A stretch of 64,000 bases of DNA from Dimorphilus gyrociliatus (GCA_904063045.1 CAJFCJ010000005.1:3811689-3875688); one strand, 5' to 3'. Counted from the first letter of the stretch, positions 25,596 to 38,645 are shown. Numbers and translations are program-made. The notes: generated from the sequence alone by a model not told the origin.

Positions 25596-28373
25596 TTATT
25601 TCAAACAATGTTTCTTTTTCGCAATATCTTCTTTTTTACTTTCCGTTAAAGTCTCTTCGACTAAATGTCTTTTTCTACTCTCTTCATTCAAACAATTCAT
25701 AACTGTACCATATTTATTTATTGTCCAGCTTAGTGCTTCCGATTGAAATTTATCAAATGCGTTATCATTTATAAAACCAGTGAAAAATTCATCGCTTTTA
25801 TCATCACTATCTTCTTCTTCTAGTAGAGATTGTGGGAGTTTAACAACGGCAGGAGGATCTTTTAATTTGTAATCGTTGTTCAAACAGCAAATAATACGCC
25901 AAACAAGCTCACAAACTGAATGCGTATATAAAGTAATATTTCCTGTGCAATCCGACAGACCAGTTTCCTTAACAAACTTATAATTGACTCTTTCGTGGTA
26001 TAAAGATCTCGGAAAAGTTAAAAGTTGATTGTATAAGCCGCTGTAAAGATGGTTAATTAAAAAGAGAAGTAATGTTATTAATAATAATTCTTTAATTTCT
26101 ATGTATTATTTAAATAATATTCTTACTTACGATATAATCAAATTAACTGCTTCTTTTTTTAGACGAGACCGAACATGCTCTGATTAATTTTGTAACAAAA
26201 ATATAAATTGAATCAAGTACAGATTCTTTTTTTTTTTTGTATTGTAAGCCTATACAAACCCCATTTGACTAATTCCTCAAATTCAGTATCACTTTTGTAG
26301 ATTGGTTCATCAAAGAATAGCTTGAAGAGAGAGAGACAGAAAAGAGAATTATATATTAATACTTATGTACACTATATATTTGTATAATAATAGAATGCTA
26401 TCACTGTTTTCTTTTTTTAATAAGTAAATAAATATAACAATATATAACAATTGTATTAATAAAAGATTAGTATTAAGTTAACGGTTTAAGAAAGATTTAT
26501 GACTATTGAATAAATTAGTAAAACCTTACTTGAATAAACTTAACCAGATTGGGACAACATCCGTTAAAGGAAATTGTAAATTCAAAAAACTTATCACATT
26601 GTCTCTATTCAATGAAAAAGAGTGTGAATTTTAAGATCTTTATTACTACTAATAATAATAAAAGTATGTATATACTAATAGTAAGTTCCAATTTCTCTCC
26701 GTAAGTTGTAAATTAAGATCAAAAGCGCCTTCAATAAAATTTCTAAACCCAATACTTATCTGAAAATTTAGATTATATAAGTACTTTCTGAAATGTCAAA
26801 CCTTGAAAAAAGTGTTCAAGTTTTTTTTTTAAAAAAAAAAGAAGATAACTCCAATTTTTTTTTATAAATAGAACTACATACGGCGTAGGCGTCGGTTGAC
26901 CTTACTTCTAAGTAATCTAGTGCGAATCCGTACATTTCTAATGTTTGGCTGATGTCCAGACGACCAAAAGTGTTATATATTTGTTCATCCTACACAAAAG
27001 AAAGGTTGTTGAGCGTGAAAATTTTAAAGCTAAAGACAGTAAACAATTGAAGTACCTTTTTGACGTGCTTCACTGCTACTAATAAAACGCAATCGGTATG
27101 CTTAGAAGCGTATTTTAAGCATGCATTATTTTCTGGATGATGATTTAAAGCATCGGCAACAGGAATCATTGCAGTCGTATTATTTTCCAACGTAAAACTA
27201 AGTGTAAACAAGGGAGAATAGATTAACTACATTTAAAGAACTGTTTGAGTAGAAGAAAACAAATCTTTGCAACATAACGCACACCTGTAAGACATTATGA
27301 AGGCGATGGTTTCCAAGAATGTTTTTTTAGCTGCCAATAAACTATCTGAGCTTCTGTTAAAAGTTCGCCGGCTTGATATAATTGCACTGCTGTTACGTTA
27401 AAAATAACTCGTACTGACATATAGTTTTCATTTTCGTTTAGATAAGGTAGAGCAGCCTTTTGCCAATCTTCCCGTACATTTTTTCTATCCCTGTCTATTC
27501 TTCCGTAAACTGGACTACCGCGAAGGGCGCTCTCAAAATATTTTCTGGTACGAATTATCCCAATACATTATTTGTTTTGGTATCTATTTATATTCAATTA
27601 CCTGGAAAAGAGAATAGGGTGCAGGGGGCAGTGTACCGAGGGGAATACTTGTAAATATTTTGACCATTTTGATTCGTTATTGACTTTCTCTTTCATTATT
27701 GTTAGTGCTAGACCAGCCCATTTGCGATACTGGAATTCTGACAATTTATCTTTATCGGATTCTAGAATTCTAGATTTTGGTATCTTTGCTAAAATTTCAT
27801 TTCGTTTTATATCTTCAGAACAAACCATTCCGATTTGCTGAGACTTTCCCAGCCATTTTAGTTTGACCTATATTAAGTAAAGAATGTTTGAAAACATCAA
27901 CTTTTATAGAAAATGACTTTGTAACGTTTGGGAAGCAAATAGAAGAGAAATATTTATTATGTAATATAAACATTACACAGATGTTTGAGGCTTTATGAAA
28001 TCACACTTTTTAGTATCAATAATCACAATACAGTTGAGAAAAGCCTGTTGCCTTACAGATGGGAAGCGTATATTCGATTATGCATAGAGAGTAAACTTGT
28101 AAATTCTGGAATAGTTTTCCATTTTTTTTTGACGTTTAAATTATTTAAGTGCAAAAGAAGAAAAATAATATTTCTTTTCTGCACATGGATTTGAGCGATA
28201 TTATGCGAATGTATAAATGATTAATAATCGTTCAAAAAGAAAACAAAGTATTTAACAAATTTGTAACAAACTTTTGGATTAAATTTTATTTCTTTAAAAT
28301 TGTTTTTTGATTTGCACCATGAAATGAATTCATTGATTGATCTTTCTCCTCTTTCGAATAAATCGCTATCCAT
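25596..28373 (-). CDS. SETD6: SETD6-like protein-lysine N-methyltransferase
   Basis: Eleven exons (minus strand): 28272-28373, 27602-27867, 27419-27544, 27285-27353, 27056-27197, 26882-26989, 26676-26759, 26530-26589, 26260-26320, 26131-26179, 25596-26040. Sum 1512 nt, 503 aa, phases closed. The N-terminus (SINEFISWCKSKNNFKEIKF) aligns with the SETD6 start. The split SET domain follows: GMVCSEDIKRNEILAKIPKS, then MIPVADALNHHPENNACLKY, the NH-type AdoMet-binding motif, then EQIYNTFGRLDISQTLEMYG, the SETD6 form of the catalytic NxYG region. The C-terminal half corresponds to the Rubisco-LSMT substrate-binding domain and is more diverged. In vertebrates SETD6 monomethylates non-histone and histone lysines, such as RelA. 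The three short exons 26530-26759 and 26260 were placed by phase and weak similarity, so they are less certain. Confidence 0.9.
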
Positions 28374-28940
28374 TTCTAATTTTTATAATTTTCCAATAAA
28401 GCGGTAAAATAATCAGCAATCTCAAATGTAAACTGGTAGTAAATAGCCGCAATATTTATATATTCTTTGTTCTTTAAGGAGAAGATAAAGTTCACAAAAT
28501 AAGCTATCTTATATAATATAAAACATTATGACTAAATAAGCATTAATTTAGAACAATATAGTAATATTAATAATTCATAATCTAGAAAGATATATAGTCT
28601 TTTTCCATTTATATAAAAATGGCACGTAAGGTGGTATTAATCATCTTTTCTTAGCATATATATATATAAAGATTTATCTATTACATTTGTACTTTTAATT
28701 GGAAGTTTAAAAAATCTTTAAGTGGTAGGGGTCGCAATATTTTTTTTCACATTTTTTTTAATAATCAGCAGCATGCACAACGGTTTTCTGTCTGAACTAT
28801 GAAAAAAAAACAACTACGAACACTTCACATTTATAAAAAAACACTTCTTTGCTGGTGTTGTTTCTCTTTTTTTTTTCTTTTTACATGAAAAAATGTGTTC
28901 CCCCGTCAGCACCAAAAAAAAAGGAATATGAACTGTTTCT

Positions 28941-31589
28941 TTAACGGCTTAAACTGTGAGATCGTTCCCTTTCCGTGAAAGTTTTCTCCTCAGGAGATAG
29001 CTTGTCGAAGAAAGGATGTTTTAATGCTTCTGATAATTCTAGCCTATGCCTTGGATCGAATTCTAACATTTTTTCAACCATATCGAATAGTTGCCTGTGT
29101 TCGTCACTCTCGTCTAAGATATATCTCTGGAAGAGGGCAGAAAAGAAAACAAATATATTAAACGATTATATAAATTGATAATATAATTAATTATAAGATA
29201 GATTGTAATTATATGATTATTTAAATAAACAGAAAAAAATAATCTATAAAAAGACTTAGTGAGTAACAGAAACAAACGAGGATGAGTTTAGGTAAAAACC
29301 AGTAGTCCTATTTACATACCCTAAGAGGTTTACACGTACTTCTTACAAACATTTCGGACGAATTACTTCCTTCCCAGATTAATTTTTCATTGTTAAAATA
29401 TCGCCCTTTCCTGTAAATTGAGTGGGTTAGAAGGTTTAAACGGGTTAGAAAAAAGTTTAGTCAACAGCAAAGTCAGAAAAAAATATAGAGTCAAAGTATG
29501 GAGAATTAAATAAAAAACATTATAAAACACAATAAAAGAGTCAGTAATAAGGATTTTAAAACGGAAATAGTATAAAAAGAAATATCGCCGTAAACACAGC
29601 AAAATAATTCCAGATTTTTTTTTTTATTAAAAAAAAAATTCCTCGTTTTTCTCTCTGACTTACATGTATAGGTTTACACATTTCCCTAACGTAGCGACCC
29701 GCCGAAGTTTGAGGGTCCCATTCTAGTCGACCGTGCCAGAAGTAGCCGGTTCTATAGTAATAACTCTGGATAATATCTCTTCATCTTTGTATATATATAT
29801 ATTTTTTTTGGTCTTTTAACCCCCCCACCCCTTCTCCCTTTTTCTGTAAATCCTTCCCTCCCATAACTATGTTTTTTTCCCATTACCCTTTTGGGAGAGT
29901 TTTATCCCTTTATACTTGATGAGGGAGGACAATTGTTGTTGAGATTGATTGAATATAATTGATATATTGTTTTTTTTTGTATAAATGACTCACATAATTA
30001 TAAATAGATTTGTTTGTAACAAACTTACTTTGTCTTTCTAGCCATTCTATACGGAATAGTACCCAGAATTCTCTCCATCATAGCCAAATGTTCCCTGTTA
30101 TCGTGAGTTTGAAAGAGTGTGTAACCAGTATAGAATTCAAACATAATGCAACCAATACTCCAAACGTCGCAGGGTTGAGACCAACCAAGCTCCAGAATTA
30201 CTTCTGGTGCTCTATAGTGTCTTGTAGATACAATCGTACTGTGATGCTCATCATCGAAAGTCGCTGAGCCGAAGTCAATTAGTCTTATATTAGTTTTCTT
30301 TACCCGCTTATAAGCTTTTTTCTTTTTCTCATTAAAAATTACGTCAAAATCGGATGAAACGAATAAAATATTTTCGGGTTTTAAATCAGTATGGGTCAGG
30401 TTATTTTCGTGCAGAAAAGCAACGGCCGAACATAGTTGATAAGCCATATGTCGAACTTGATAAAGAGGGTACGGGGCGTAGTTATTATTCTTTAAGAAAT
30501 CGAACACGCTTAGGCCTAGCACCTCAAAAGCTATGCACGTGTGACCGTGATAGTCGAAGAAATCATCCATTCCTACACAAAGACTGTGATGGAAAGAAAA
30601 AAAAAAACAAATCTTTATATGATTAAGTGATGACCTTGGTGTGCAATTTTTTCTCTCTCATTTTTAATTAAAAGCATACATTTAAGAAAAGCTACAGAAG
30701 AGGATATACAGTATAGATAAATAAATATATATATATACTTAGCGACGCTCTACTGCCCTACTAGGGTTTAAGGTCTAATTGAATAAGTATAAATTATATA
30801 AATTGTGCATTATTTCTCTATTTGCTCTCCCTCTCTCTCTTTCTGCACTTTCTCCCTTCCTATAGCCTTTATATGAGAAAGAGAATAACTTGATGCATGC
30901 TAATAAAAAAAGAGGTGAGACTATGCAGTAAAAAAGAAGGGTATATTCTTCCTGTACCGGCCACTAACCCTTGTAACCTCTAGCTGAAAGATGCGTCACG
31001 TGACAGTTACAAAAATAGCAAAAGGGGTTATCGAGAAACAAAAAAGAAGATTTGTTTTTTACTTACTTTTTTCCTCCTCCTTTCCATGTATTAATTGATT
31101 TAAGAACGTTAATTTCCAATTTGGCGGCTTCTCTATATTTATCAACATTCTTAATTATTTTTAAGGCTATAACTTCATTATTATTTCTAGTATCCCGGCA
31201 TTCCGCAACTTTACCAAATGTTCCTTCTCCCAGGGTTCGTAAAATTTCATCTAAGAGAAAGATTAATAGGAAAATATTATATATTGAATATTTTGAAAGT
31301 GGACTTATAAATAATTATTACATCTTGATCTTATTTTATCTCCTATAGAGTATTTTAAATGTCCATCTTCATCGTCGACAATAGATGGAGCTCTTGAATT
31401 CTGTTTTGAATATATAATTGATATACTGAACATGTGTGTATAAAACACAAAATTATCTATATATATATATATATATATAACACTTTAATAAATAACATAT
31501 ATTTAAATGCTTTTTTCAAAATTTTCTCTCTTATTTACCTTTATACTTTCGAATAAACAGTCGAAAAGTAAGATTTTTTTAACGAACAT
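28941..31589 (-). CDS. CLK: CLK/Doa LAMMER-family dual-specificity kinase
   Basis: Exons (minus strand): 31539-31589, 31322-31400, 31067-31250, 30029-30583, then either 29664-29751 or 29320-29410, then 28941-29126; 380 or 381 aa. Kinase features are complete: glycine loop [13 protein letters not shown] lysine in ALKIIK, alpha-C glutamate in AAKLEINVL, catalytic loop HTDLKPEN (the CLK form of HRD), DFG in LIDFGSATF, then [20 protein letters not shown] and the diagnostic [11 protein letters not shown]. Just before the kinase domain is the conserved [14 protein letters not shown]. CLKs phosphorylate SR splicing factors in the nucleus. The 17-codon first exon was chosen by ATG and phase; it lacks the long RS-rich N-terminus of vertebrate CLKs, so further upstream or alternative first exons are possible. 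The two alternative exons are described separately. Confidence 0.94.
29320..29410 (-). CDS. CLK: alternative exon B of CLK kinase (C-lobe segment)
   Basis: A 91-bp exon with acceptor ...TTACAG and donor AGG/GTATGT. It encodes [14 protein letters not shown]...VRSTCKPLR, homologous to the CLK segment after the LAMMER motif (YFHHDRLDW...CKPL in human CLK). It has the same entry phase (one base completing a codon) and the same exit phase (0) as exon A upstream. If both were spliced in, the frame from exon A would hit TAA six codons into this exon. It shares G, YF, L, W, VR and CKP with exon A but differs in most surface residues. Confidence 0.85.
29664..29751 (-). CDS. CLK: alternative exon A of CLK kinase (C-lobe segment)
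   Basis: An 88-bp exon with acceptor ...CTATAG and donor CAT/GTAAGT. It encodes [14 protein letters not shown]...[13 protein letters not shown]. This copy is closer to the canonical CLK sequence (SAGRYV...CKPL). It alternates with exon B at 29320-29410. Between the two, at about 29612-29640, lies a T-run/A-run inverted repeat that could form an RNA hairpin. Confidence 0.85.
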
Positions 31590-32187
31590 TTTAGAAAAAA
31601 GAACAGAACATGACGTTACGCTACGTTCGATTATTTCAGAATGGTGTTAACTAGTTTTCCGGTGTTTTCCCAATACGTTCTTATTAACAATCGTTGCAAG
31701 GAATTCCCCAGTATGGTGCAAGGTTCAAACATACTGATAATATGGTATTCTGTTCACATTTTCAAAAACTTTTTGACGATTTCAAACGTGAGATTTTTAT
31801 TGAATAAGGGTAAAAGTATAAGACAGGTAGGAGAAGAAAGTGGAGGAATAAATGCAATCAATTCAAGAGATCTGCGGGATGCTTAAGAAGATTGGGTTAG
31901 CAAGGAATGAATCAAAAGTTCCGCCTATAATTAGGTTTTTTTTGCTTTTTTTTGCTTTTTCTAGCTAGGCCTATATTACTAAGTTAGATATAAATTTACT
32001 GACTCCCTCTCTCATTTACTAACCCATTCTCTATTTATTCCTCTCTCTCTCTCTCTCTCTTTTAAAAAGCTGTATGCATACATATATAAACATACAGACG
32101 CCGACACATACACACATATGCATAAGCATATATACAGTATATACAGTATATAGTTATATTCTATTTCTATCTATCTATCTATCTATT

Positions 32188-32189
<2 letters not shown>

Positions 32190-32225
<36 letters not shown>
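32190..32225. repeat. (CT)n microsatellite
   Basis: About 18 CT units preceded by CTAT units. Confidence 0.9.
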
Positions 32226-32228
<3 letters not shown>

Positions 32229-32841
32229 CATTCTGTTTCATGTTGCCCTCATCTTTTAATCTCCTCACTCTATAAAAATCAAGTAAACATTAAAAGTGAT
32301 ATTTAACATGGTGGAAATCTGAATATTTGACATCTCGGATTCAAGCGTTTCCACGCGGGGGCGCTCTTGGTAAAAAATAGAATCAGAAATTCGGGAATAG
32401 ATTGAAAAATCGATAACGCTCTATCTATGGTAGCGCTGTCTGTTGCTGCGTCGATCCTGATGTCAAATTATTGATAATTTTTTAAATACATGATTAATGT
32501 TTGTAGGACTACAGTTATTAGTTATATTATTGATCATACGTTTAGAGTAAAATCTATATTGGGGATTTTTAACTAAGAGGAAGCGTGATTATATAAAAAT
32601 GGAAACCTGATTCGTAGATTCGTTTGAGCTAGGCATATCTTGTACTCTCCATAATTGATTTGTATCATCGACCCTTTTCCTAGTTTGCTGATTCGTTTCA
32701 TCCACTCTCATTCTTTACCAAGTTCCGGATAGAGTAAGCAGGCACGCAGAGGTTTGCGGCGGACAAAAATAACTACATTACCATTTCGCCAGCTACCGCA
32801 AAGTACACTGCATTATGCAGCCTGGTACCCTTCTAGTTTTC

Positions 32842-32855
32842 GTTGTCATGGCAAC
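32842..32855. promoter_or_regulatory. near-perfect RFX X-box GTTGTCATGGCAAC
   Basis: It differs by one base from the symmetric RFX-binding X-box GTTGCCATGGCAAC. It lies in a GC-richer block about 1.25 kb upstream of the CLK start. RFX X-boxes mark ciliary gene promoters in animals. The target here is unclear. Confidence 0.4.
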
Positions 32856-33062
32856 TACCCCTCTTTGTACGAGCAACCCGTACTTTCATTCAGCTGATAG
32901 CCTTGGTTAAATAAAAGATATAGTAATGGTAAACTAATAATTTCTCTAACTTTATAATAAATCAAGAGATTTGAACGAAGCAATATCAAAAAACTTTTAT
33001 TTCAGTGTAATAAAAAATTGAATAAACGATAAGAAGAGTGAGTGATTGAATGAATGAGTAAT

Positions 33063-33065
<3 letters not shown>

Positions 33066-33095
<30 letters not shown>
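33066..33095. repeat. (GA)n microsatellite
   Basis: Fifteen uninterrupted GA units downstream of the syntrophin stop codon. Confidence 0.9.
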
Positions 33096-33561
33096 AGAAA
33101 GAAAAGAAAGAAATAAATAAAAGAATAAAGGAACAAAGAAAAAAAAGCACCAAATAAGAAAATGATATAAAACGTTATATACTAATATGTATATATATAT
33201 ACCGTATTAGTATATTTATACACATATATACTTATGCATAGATGCATTTTTATGAGTAGATGAAAGTATACTATAAATGATATACTTCAATCATTGTTTG
33301 CTTACTAATAAATAGAAAATATGATATAAATATACTACGTACTACATATGTATAATTTCAATAAAAAGTATTAATAGGTATAATTAAGATAGTTAATTTT
33401 ACAATTTATTATAATAGACTGTGTAAAATAGAGAATTTTTTCATTGTTTTGACTAAATAGCACACTTTTTTAGTTTTATTTTTTTAATCATGTTAATATT
33501 ATTAATTCTTCTTCTCTTTCTTTTATTTTCTTGTAGTTTCTTGTATAACAAACTCTTTGAT

Positions 33562-36500
33562 TTATAGTCCAACGTTTTGTAGAAATATTGGATCTACAAA
33601 GGCTAGCTTTGCAGCTAAAAATGAGTGTAAGCAGAATATAATTGCAAACATTTTTGTACTCTCAATCTTTCTGGTTTCGATCATCCCATTTTCATTTGTA
33701 AAATTCATCATTAGTGCACTCTTTCCGTCATCTCGGGAACTTTTCAATTGAGAGAACTGATAGGCCCATTCGTTGTTCTAGTAAGAAAAACAAAAATAGA
33801 AATAGAGAGAGAGAGAGAGAGAGAGAATAAGATGATAAGATCAGAGAGAAAGAAAAACGTAATTTTCTCTACCTTTGTATCATTATCATAGAGTGCTATA
33901 CCACCATCCAAATCCAGGGTTAAACCGCAAAGTCTATCATTCCACGAGCACCCGTAAGTAATATTCTGTACGACAACATTAATAATCTTAATAAAACGAT
34001 ATAAGACCTTTGCCATCCTTATTTTATTATAGGATACGAGTTTTTACTTTATTAACCTGTATTGTTGTCACCGCTGTAGCATTGGCGCAATGCCAGGCTT
34101 TTTCCAGTTTTAGCAGTTGTTGTCGAGAATCGACGCTCATGTAACATTTCTGAACCGTTTGAGTTACTTTATTACATTTAGCGTTTTCTATTATACAACA
34201 ATATTTTCTGTCGTCCGCACACTCGGATTGCTGAAATGTATGTACATAAAAATATACTATAGATGGCGCCACAAGTCAATTATTTAAATTAAGCATCATT
34301 AACGATGGGAGGAAGAAGGGGGAAGGGGGGGGGGTTGAGAAGAAGTAAATTAGTAATTTTTTCAACTAGAAATTACCTTTAGAATTCTAAAAACGGATTC
34401 GTATATTTTGAATGTTTTTTCTGGAACTTCCCAATCATCCCGACTTGCCTAGATTTAGGGAAAAATAGAACAAGAAAATTAAATGAATTAGTTTGGTTTT
34501 GATTGGACCAAAAGCTTAATTCTCTTTTACCGGAGGCTGTTCGAAAAGATAAACATCCATTCCGCATAAACAGAGGAAAGTCGGTGCCCAAGCAACATTA
34601 GTTATCTTCTCCTTAACCCAACTCATAAACATGACCTTTTAAAAAATTTATAAGGTTGATGTAGGAGTAGCTCATTTTCAATCAATAAATAATATATCAT
34701 AAAATTTTATAAAGTATATATATATATATATATATTAGTATATCTATATATGAAGAATGAAAAATAAACCTGCTTGGAGGGATATATTGAGTTATTAAAC
34801 TCTTTCATCCGTTTATAATTCAAGGCACTAATATTATTAAATATATCGTTAAACCATTCCGAACACGAGAAGGCGTTTTCGCACATAATTAGACCGCTGT
34901 GTATTGAATCGTTTGCACTTTGAATTTGGAAGCTTGTAGAACCTTTTTCTCCTTCTGATAAACTTATATGAGCGAATAATAATGGTATGGTTGTAGACAA
35001 TTTCCATTCCTTCTTTATTGGGGCCAACGGTACGTGCTGGTCGTCTATCTGTACAGAAGAAAATTGATCGACGCCCCCGTAAAAAGCGAATCTTTTGCAT
35101 TTGTAGAATGGGAAAAAAAGTGCAAGGGAAAATTGGGTATAAAAAAAACTGGGTACCAACTTCTATATTGTCATTTTCGATCTCCAATTGCTTCCCCATG
35201 CCAGCTATTTGAGTAAAAACAGAAAAAGAAGGAAATTATTAAGGAACTGTATTACACATAAAATATAGATATTCGAAAGAATGTATTATTAAGAATATTT
35301 ATTAAATTCAAGATGCTTTAGAGGGGAAACGGGCTATGAGAAAAAGCTCTAGTCTTAAAACGAAAAGACTAGATAAAGGATCATTACCATTATCGTTCTC
35401 TCGATCTTGTTGGCCTAGGAATAGTGAGGCTGGACGAAAGTATTTAACGACTAGAGTAACATCGTTGCCGGCGTGCTTTAGGCACTGTACGGCTTCGTCA
35501 TGACGCAATTTTGTAACATTCGCCCCGTTTACAGATAGAATAGCGTCTCCAACGTATAAAGATCTTGTCCTATCCGCTGCTTGGCCCTTAAATATCCGAG
35601 AGATGAGTATCGGTAGGTTATGTTCGTGTCCGCCTATTTTGATAATAAATTAAGCCTAATTAAACGTATGAGACTAATTTTTTTTCGTTAAACAAATAAA
35701 TTACCCTTAACGCTAATGCCCAAACCACCACCTCCTCTGTGAACGATAACTGTACGTTCCTGTTGTAAACAATTCTGTATTATATTTAATTATTCAAAAC
35801 GAGAAATGTCTTTGGCAGATAGATACAGACAGCTAAGAGTGAGACAGAGAAATCTAAGCGACGCTCGTATAAATAAGGCGAACGGGCCGTCTAATCGAAC
35901 CAAATCGGGTTTCATCGAATTCGGGCGATAGATATTGGATTTGCAAACAAAACTCGGCAAAGAGGTGCTCGAATTAGTTGCGATTCGACTAGGAAAGTTT
36001 GTCGGAAAACGCCCCCCTTCTCGATATCTTTTTCGCTTAGATTTTTCCTATCTTCATTCCTTTGGCCTATTTTTTTTTTTGACTTCTCTCCTTTTAAATT
36101 ATCCCAACCAAATTGAAATTTGAGTAGGATAAAAGGTAATTGGAGATAGTAACGATAGGGACCGCCAGTAGGGGCGGAAATATCTATTTATCTATGAACA
36201 TAAGAAATAGTAGAGACAAAAAAGGAGAAAAACACTTGGGAAATCCGATATAGACTCGCCTACTCCCAAGCAATCACAGTTCTATTGATATTCAATTCAA
36301 CTACAACTCGTTCATTTTAGCTCATCCTGAATAGACAAATCAATCAATATCGATTCGGACCGCCACTCACTTTCGATAATAGAGATGAGTCGATATCGTT
36401 TGGCTCCACGCAAACTAATTCTTCCCTGTGCAATTCCACTATGTCCCTACCCAGTCGTAACTTCATAGGCATTGCATTCGAATCCGTCTCTCCTCGAACC

Positions 36501-37368
36501 AGAACTAAGCCTTCTCTTTCCTAAAATATAAAATTTAAAAGAAAAAAGATTGGATATTATTAGATTTTTGAGAGAAAGAGAGGGAGAGATAAGGGGACAG
36601 AGACAGACACATAGAGAGAGAGAGAGAGAGGGAGAGAAAGAGAGAGAATTAAAAAGAAGATAAAGATGGGAAAGGGAAAAAAATCATCTTTTTTCTCTCT
36701 TTACGTTTAACGTATCAATTCTTTTCTATTCTTTGTACCAAAAGTTATTATGTATAAATTAGCTACTATTGTATATACTTTGCCCCCAGGCATTCGTGCC
36801 TTTGTATAAATATACGATCGCTTAGCCTGTTTCACTAGGCCTACGTATATCCATAACTTGGTCGACCAACAGTTAAGGAGAATGTTGTTTTGTTTTTTTT
36901 CTTCCATTTTTTATATAAGGTGCAAAGTATATTTTAATCCACTACAGAGAGATTAGCAAAGGATTGAAATGATTGGAAAGGATAATAGTTAAAATTCAAA
37001 GGAGGAGATAATACAGGAGCATGCTCTTGGATTCAAATACAGTCGCACACACTCATTTAAATATATATATACATACTCGCATACTCATATACTCATATTT
37101 GTATAGATAGATATACAGTATATATATATATATATTGGCAAACACTCAAAGGGTTTAAGAAAGAAGCAAAGAGAGCAAAATGAATGAGAAAAGGGTAGGG
37201 AAGGGGAAGGTTGGATGGTTGAGGGGTGGGGTGACAAAATGACATTTTATTAAAAGCTGTATTAACGGAGACGCGGAATATGAAAAAGAATAAGCTTAGA
37301 AATAAACTGATAACCTGCACGACGTGAACGTCCTCGACGAAAGGCCATTTAGTTCTATCCGCATTCAT
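33562..37368 (-). CDS. SNTG: gamma-syntrophin
   Basis: Eleven exons (minus strand): 37315-37368, 36371-36520, 35705-35759, 35388-35633, 35161-35204, 34770-35048, 34531-34635, 34377-34448, 34057-34230, 33873-33965, 33562-33777. Sum 1488 nt, 495 aa (human gamma-syntrophins are slightly over 500), all phases consistent. Order: N-terminal half-PH segment, then a PDZ domain with [31 protein letters not shown] and [12 protein letters not shown], then a linker, the PH-like region ([20 protein letters not shown]), and the syntrophin-unique C-terminus ending [13 protein letters not shown]...[16 protein letters not shown], a close match to gamma-syntrophin (FSQLKGSSDDGK, SFIAAKVASVDP). Syntrophins are dystrophin-complex adaptors; the PDZ groove binds channels and kinases. 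The first exon starts at an ATG in an open frame that extends further upstream, so the N-terminus may be longer. Confidence 0.94.
36611..36652. repeat. (GA)n-rich microsatellite in first syntrophin intron
   Basis: GA units with a few GG/AA interruptions, inside the intron between the first two syntrophin coding exons. Confidence 0.85.
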
Positions 37369-38645
37369 ATCACAATCATCCAATTCGTACCGATTAATCT
37401 CTATCCGGTCGTTGTTTGTAAACGTTTTGGCAAACAAAGCAAAAAAATAGGGTAGTAGTAATAGTGGGAGGAGGGGGGAGGCGGGAAGGAAACCTAAGCG
37501 AATTTTCTAAAGCGCCGCATACAAAACACAGTCGGAATGGATGCTAATCTGTTCTAACCTAAGTTTGGCCGGCCTCAAGATTGGTTAGGCCTAGTTTGTA
37601 AACTCGCGTTTTTCTACGCGGTTTTCCGTTGCAAACGCTCGAGTATTCGTTAATTGATAGCAGATGCGATTTATAGGCGTTTTAGATGTAGTAACCAGTT
37701 TCCTCGAATATTTCTCTTTTATGGTTTACGTTAGAAGCTATTCGTTAAATAGGTGAAGAATGAGAGAAAAGATCGAGATGAAGAACTAAGGGTCGGAGAG
37801 AATGGGGGCCAAGGGGTTCATAATGAGAGAAGGGTGAATAGGGGTGGGAAAAAGTATGGATCATCTTTAATTAACGTTTTCATCAAGACATAATTTAATG
37901 ATTTTAATTCCCGATAAATCCGTAAATCAACTCAGTCCTTTTCTTCTCTCTTGACGCCTATTTCTTTTCTATTTCATAGTATGCACAGATAAGGGGAAAA
38001 AATATCTCCCTTCTCGATATAAAAACCAGACCAAGTGACTTGGTATTGACAAACTGACAAAGACGCACGTAAAGAAAGAAAATTGTCTGCTACACGCTTG
38101 CAAAACAAGTTTTGTGCATTTATAGCCCACATGCTGTATAATACGCAGTGAACATAATTCGTACTATAATTAGACGAAGAGGGGGAGAGAGAGAGATAGA
38201 GAGAGAGAGAGGGGGGGGGGGGTGAAAAAAGGAGCGTAAAAAGAAAATACAATCTTTTTAACTCTAATAGGCTGAAAGAGAAAGAAAATTGGTTGAACCA
38301 TTTTTTCTGTCTCTTTTCATTTCTAACCTGCAACATCTGTTCCAATAAATTTATTTTATTTAAAAAAGTAAAAGCGTCGCTTATCGGACGTCGTCTGCAT
38401 AATAATAGTGACACCGGCTGTTGAGAGATGGCGTTGCTGTAGCATAACTAGGTCCATCTTACCAAAATGTAAGAATTATGTAATATTGGGAATTGGTAAT
38501 ATAATGCGATATTTTGAATAAAGAACAGATCTGTTTACTAAATGTAATAGGCTTAGAATTAGCAGAAAAATTTGAGTCACGACTTTGGTGCCTTGGCCGT
38601 ATTGCTTTCTCCATGCATTCAATGAAATACAGTGATCGAGAAAAA
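37369..38645. other. divergent intergenic region, syntrophin / astacin
   Basis: Head-to-head spacer between minus-strand syntrophin and plus-strand astacin. It includes a TAGGCCTA site at 37586, a GA/G-rich tract at 38179-38223, and an AGATGGCG site at 38426, 220 bp upstream of the astacin start codon. On the minus strand at about 38308-38389 an acceptor/donor-bounded open stretch could read RPISDAFTFLNKINLLEQML; it might be an upstream syntrophin exon, but I could not place it. Confidence 0.5.

Larger units (their letters stand above)
31590..33561. other. intergenic region between syntrophin and CLK genes
   Basis: No gene seen. It contains a TAGGCCTA site at 31966, (CT)n runs at about 32041-32060 and 32190-32225, overlapping TATACAGTATA cores at 32131-32150, a GC-richer block at 32690-32910 with an X-box-like site, and a (GA)n tract at 33066-33095. 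It probably holds the CLK promoter (CLK is transcribed leftward) and the 3' end of syntrophin. Confidence 0.6.

Noticed and set aside
38308-38389. Possible minus-strand exon reading RPISDAFTFLNKINLLEQML
   Set aside because: It has acceptor and donor signals and phase 0 to a possible extended syntrophin first exon, but gamma-syntrophins lack such an N-terminus and I could not confirm the join.
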